Positions 63,279 through 64,000 of a stretch of 64,000 bases of DNA are shown here, one piece after another. The position numbers and the translations under genes were made by a program. Under the pieces are notes generated by a model. The model saw only the letters and a program-made list of their open reading frames with translations. It ran no database searches and had not been told where the DNA came from. This DNA comes from Anaerocolumna sp047777345 (GTDB lineage Bacteria > Bacillota > Clostridia > Lachnospirales > Lachnospiraceae), in NCBI GenBank assembly GCA_047777345.1, contig JBKEEJ010000001.1, positions 310,001 to 374,000 of the forward strand, given 5' to 3'. Each line of letters begins with the position of its first letter. The first letter of the stretch is position 1.

Positions 63279-64000
63279 ATGGGAACTATAATCGGTGAAG
63301 GAATTACCTTTGACGATGTCTTATTGGTACCTGCTTATTCGGAAGTGCTACCCAATGATGTTGATGTATCCACTTATCTGACTAAGTCAATTAAGTTAAA
63401 TATTCCGATGATGAGTGCCGGAATGGATACGGTTACAGAACACAGAATGGCAATTGCTATGGCAAGGCAAGGCGGTATCGGAGTTATCCATAAAAATATG
63501 TCCATAGAAAAGCAGGCAGACGAGGTTGATAAGGTAAAACGTTCGGAGAACGGAGTAATCACGGATCCATTTTATTTATCACCGGAGCATACATTAAATG
63601 ATGCCAATGAATTAATGGCAAAATACAGAATATCTGGAGTCCCGATTACGGAAGGCAAAAAACTGGTTGGGATTATTACGAACCGTGATTTAAAGTTTGA
63701 AACAGATTATACGAAAAAAATAAAGGACTGTATGACTTCCGAAGGTTTAATTACTGCTGAGGAAGGAATTACCCTGGAAGAAGCCAAGAAAATATTAGCA
63801 TCTGCAAGGAAAGAAAAATTGCCTATTGTAGATAAAGAAGGTAATCTGAAAGGACTTATTACCATTAAGGATATTGAGAAGCAGATTAAGTACCCTCTTT
63901 CGGCAAAAGATTCCCAGGGCCGCCTAAGGTGCGCCGCGGCAGTTGGAGTTACTGCCAATATTCTGGATCGTGTGGAAGCCCTGGTAAATGCCAAGGTAGA
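63279..64000 (+). CDS. guaB: IMP dehydrogenase, 3'-truncated by the window edge
   Basis: First 240 codons of the enzyme that oxidises IMP to XMP, the committed step of GMP synthesis. MGTIIGEGITFDDVLLVPAYS and MMSAGMDTVTEHRMAIAMARQGGIGVIHKNM are the standard start of the barrel (seen in parts: TFDDVLLVPAYS and GGIGVIHKNM). Two CBS repeats (about residues 95-205) follow, and the frame is open to the last base. AGAGAGG precedes ATG 63279. The catalytic Cys loop lies beyond the window. Confidence 0.97.
   Translation, partial: MGTIIGEGITFDDVLLVPAYSEVLPNDVDVSTYLTKSIKLNIPMMSAGMDTVTEHRMAIAMARQGGIGVIHKNMSIEKQADEVDKVKRSENGVITDPFYLSPEHTLNDANELMAKYRISGVPITEGKKLVGIITNRDLKFETDYTKKIKDCMTSEGLITAEEGITLEEAKKILASARKEKLPIVDKEGNLKGLITIKDIEKQIKYPLSAKDSQGRLRCAAAVGVTANILDRVEALVNAKV

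Overview
The window reads as chromosomal DNA of a low-GC, anaerobic, fermentative Firmicute, most likely a member of the Lachnospiraceae (relatives of Clostridium phytofermentans / Anaerocolumna). Evidence: AT-rich sequence with strong AGGAGG-type ribosome binding sites and sigma-A promoters (TTGACA-17-TATAAT), a one-subunit pyruvate:ferredoxin oxidoreductase, an Ech-type [NiFe] hydrogenase, a clostridial GlnRS, and small families that I associate with Lachnospiraceae (DUF6062, DUF6106, a cytidylate-kinase-like protein behind liv genes). No rRNA, tRNA, prophage, CRISPR array or intact insertion sequence was found. The family assignment is inference, not a database result.

Layout. 1-6716: 3' end of an energy-converting hydrogenase operon (echE, echF) followed by a complete nickel-hydrogenase maturation set hypA-B-F-C-D-E, closed by a strong terminator. 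7268-11795: Wzy/O-antigen-ligase-like membrane protein, chemoreceptor, AEC transporter. 11915-15448 (-): pyruvate:ferredoxin oxidoreductase, which supplies the reduced ferredoxin an Ech hydrogenase would use. 16151-18605: greA-lysS. 19059-23804: a carbohydrate-use patch (GH3 glycosidase, esterase) showing decay: a 5'-truncated Big2-domain gene and a deletion scar joining an AraC regulator head to a sugar-transporter tail. 24071: orphan protein. 25048-29012: two uncharacterised membrane proteins, cdaA, cdaR (c-di-AMP synthesis and control) and an HPr. 29344-36216: cell-wall glycopolymer genes (TagD, two TagB/F-like transferases, a WsaF-like glycosyltransferase, LCP ligase, polyprenyl-phosphate sugar transferase). 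36696-41286: frameshifted HtrA protease, a ClpX-type ATPase with an Asn-rich head, a TIM-barrel protein and a zinc-ribbon protein. 41743-47228: livK-H-M-G-F branched-chain amino acid importer plus a cytidylate-kinase-like protein. 47474-52496: two PLP aminotransferases, glnS, a DUF2225 protein. 52606-53350 (-): frameshifted DUF6062 gene. 53771-55705: groES-groEL under a perfect CIRCE operator. 56061-62040: XRE and TetR regulators, then a DUF308 / MMPL-RND / secreted heptad-repeat protein unit that looks like an uncharacterised envelope export or remodelling module. 62400-end: DUF6106 protein and the start of guaB.

The most noteworthy signals are: (i) two genes each broken by one extra A:T in a homopolymer, which could be assembly error or phase variation; (ii) the AraC/transporter deletion scar with a 39-bp tandem duplication; (iii) a recurring family of intergenic hairpins with a TGTTGCAAAA-like core; (iv) a nested ~115-nt palindromic element after groEL; (v) a stem-loop at the predicted 5' end of the livK transcript and structured RNA between livK and livH; (vi) two uncharacterised operon contexts (cdaA partners; DUF308-MMPL-heptad protein).
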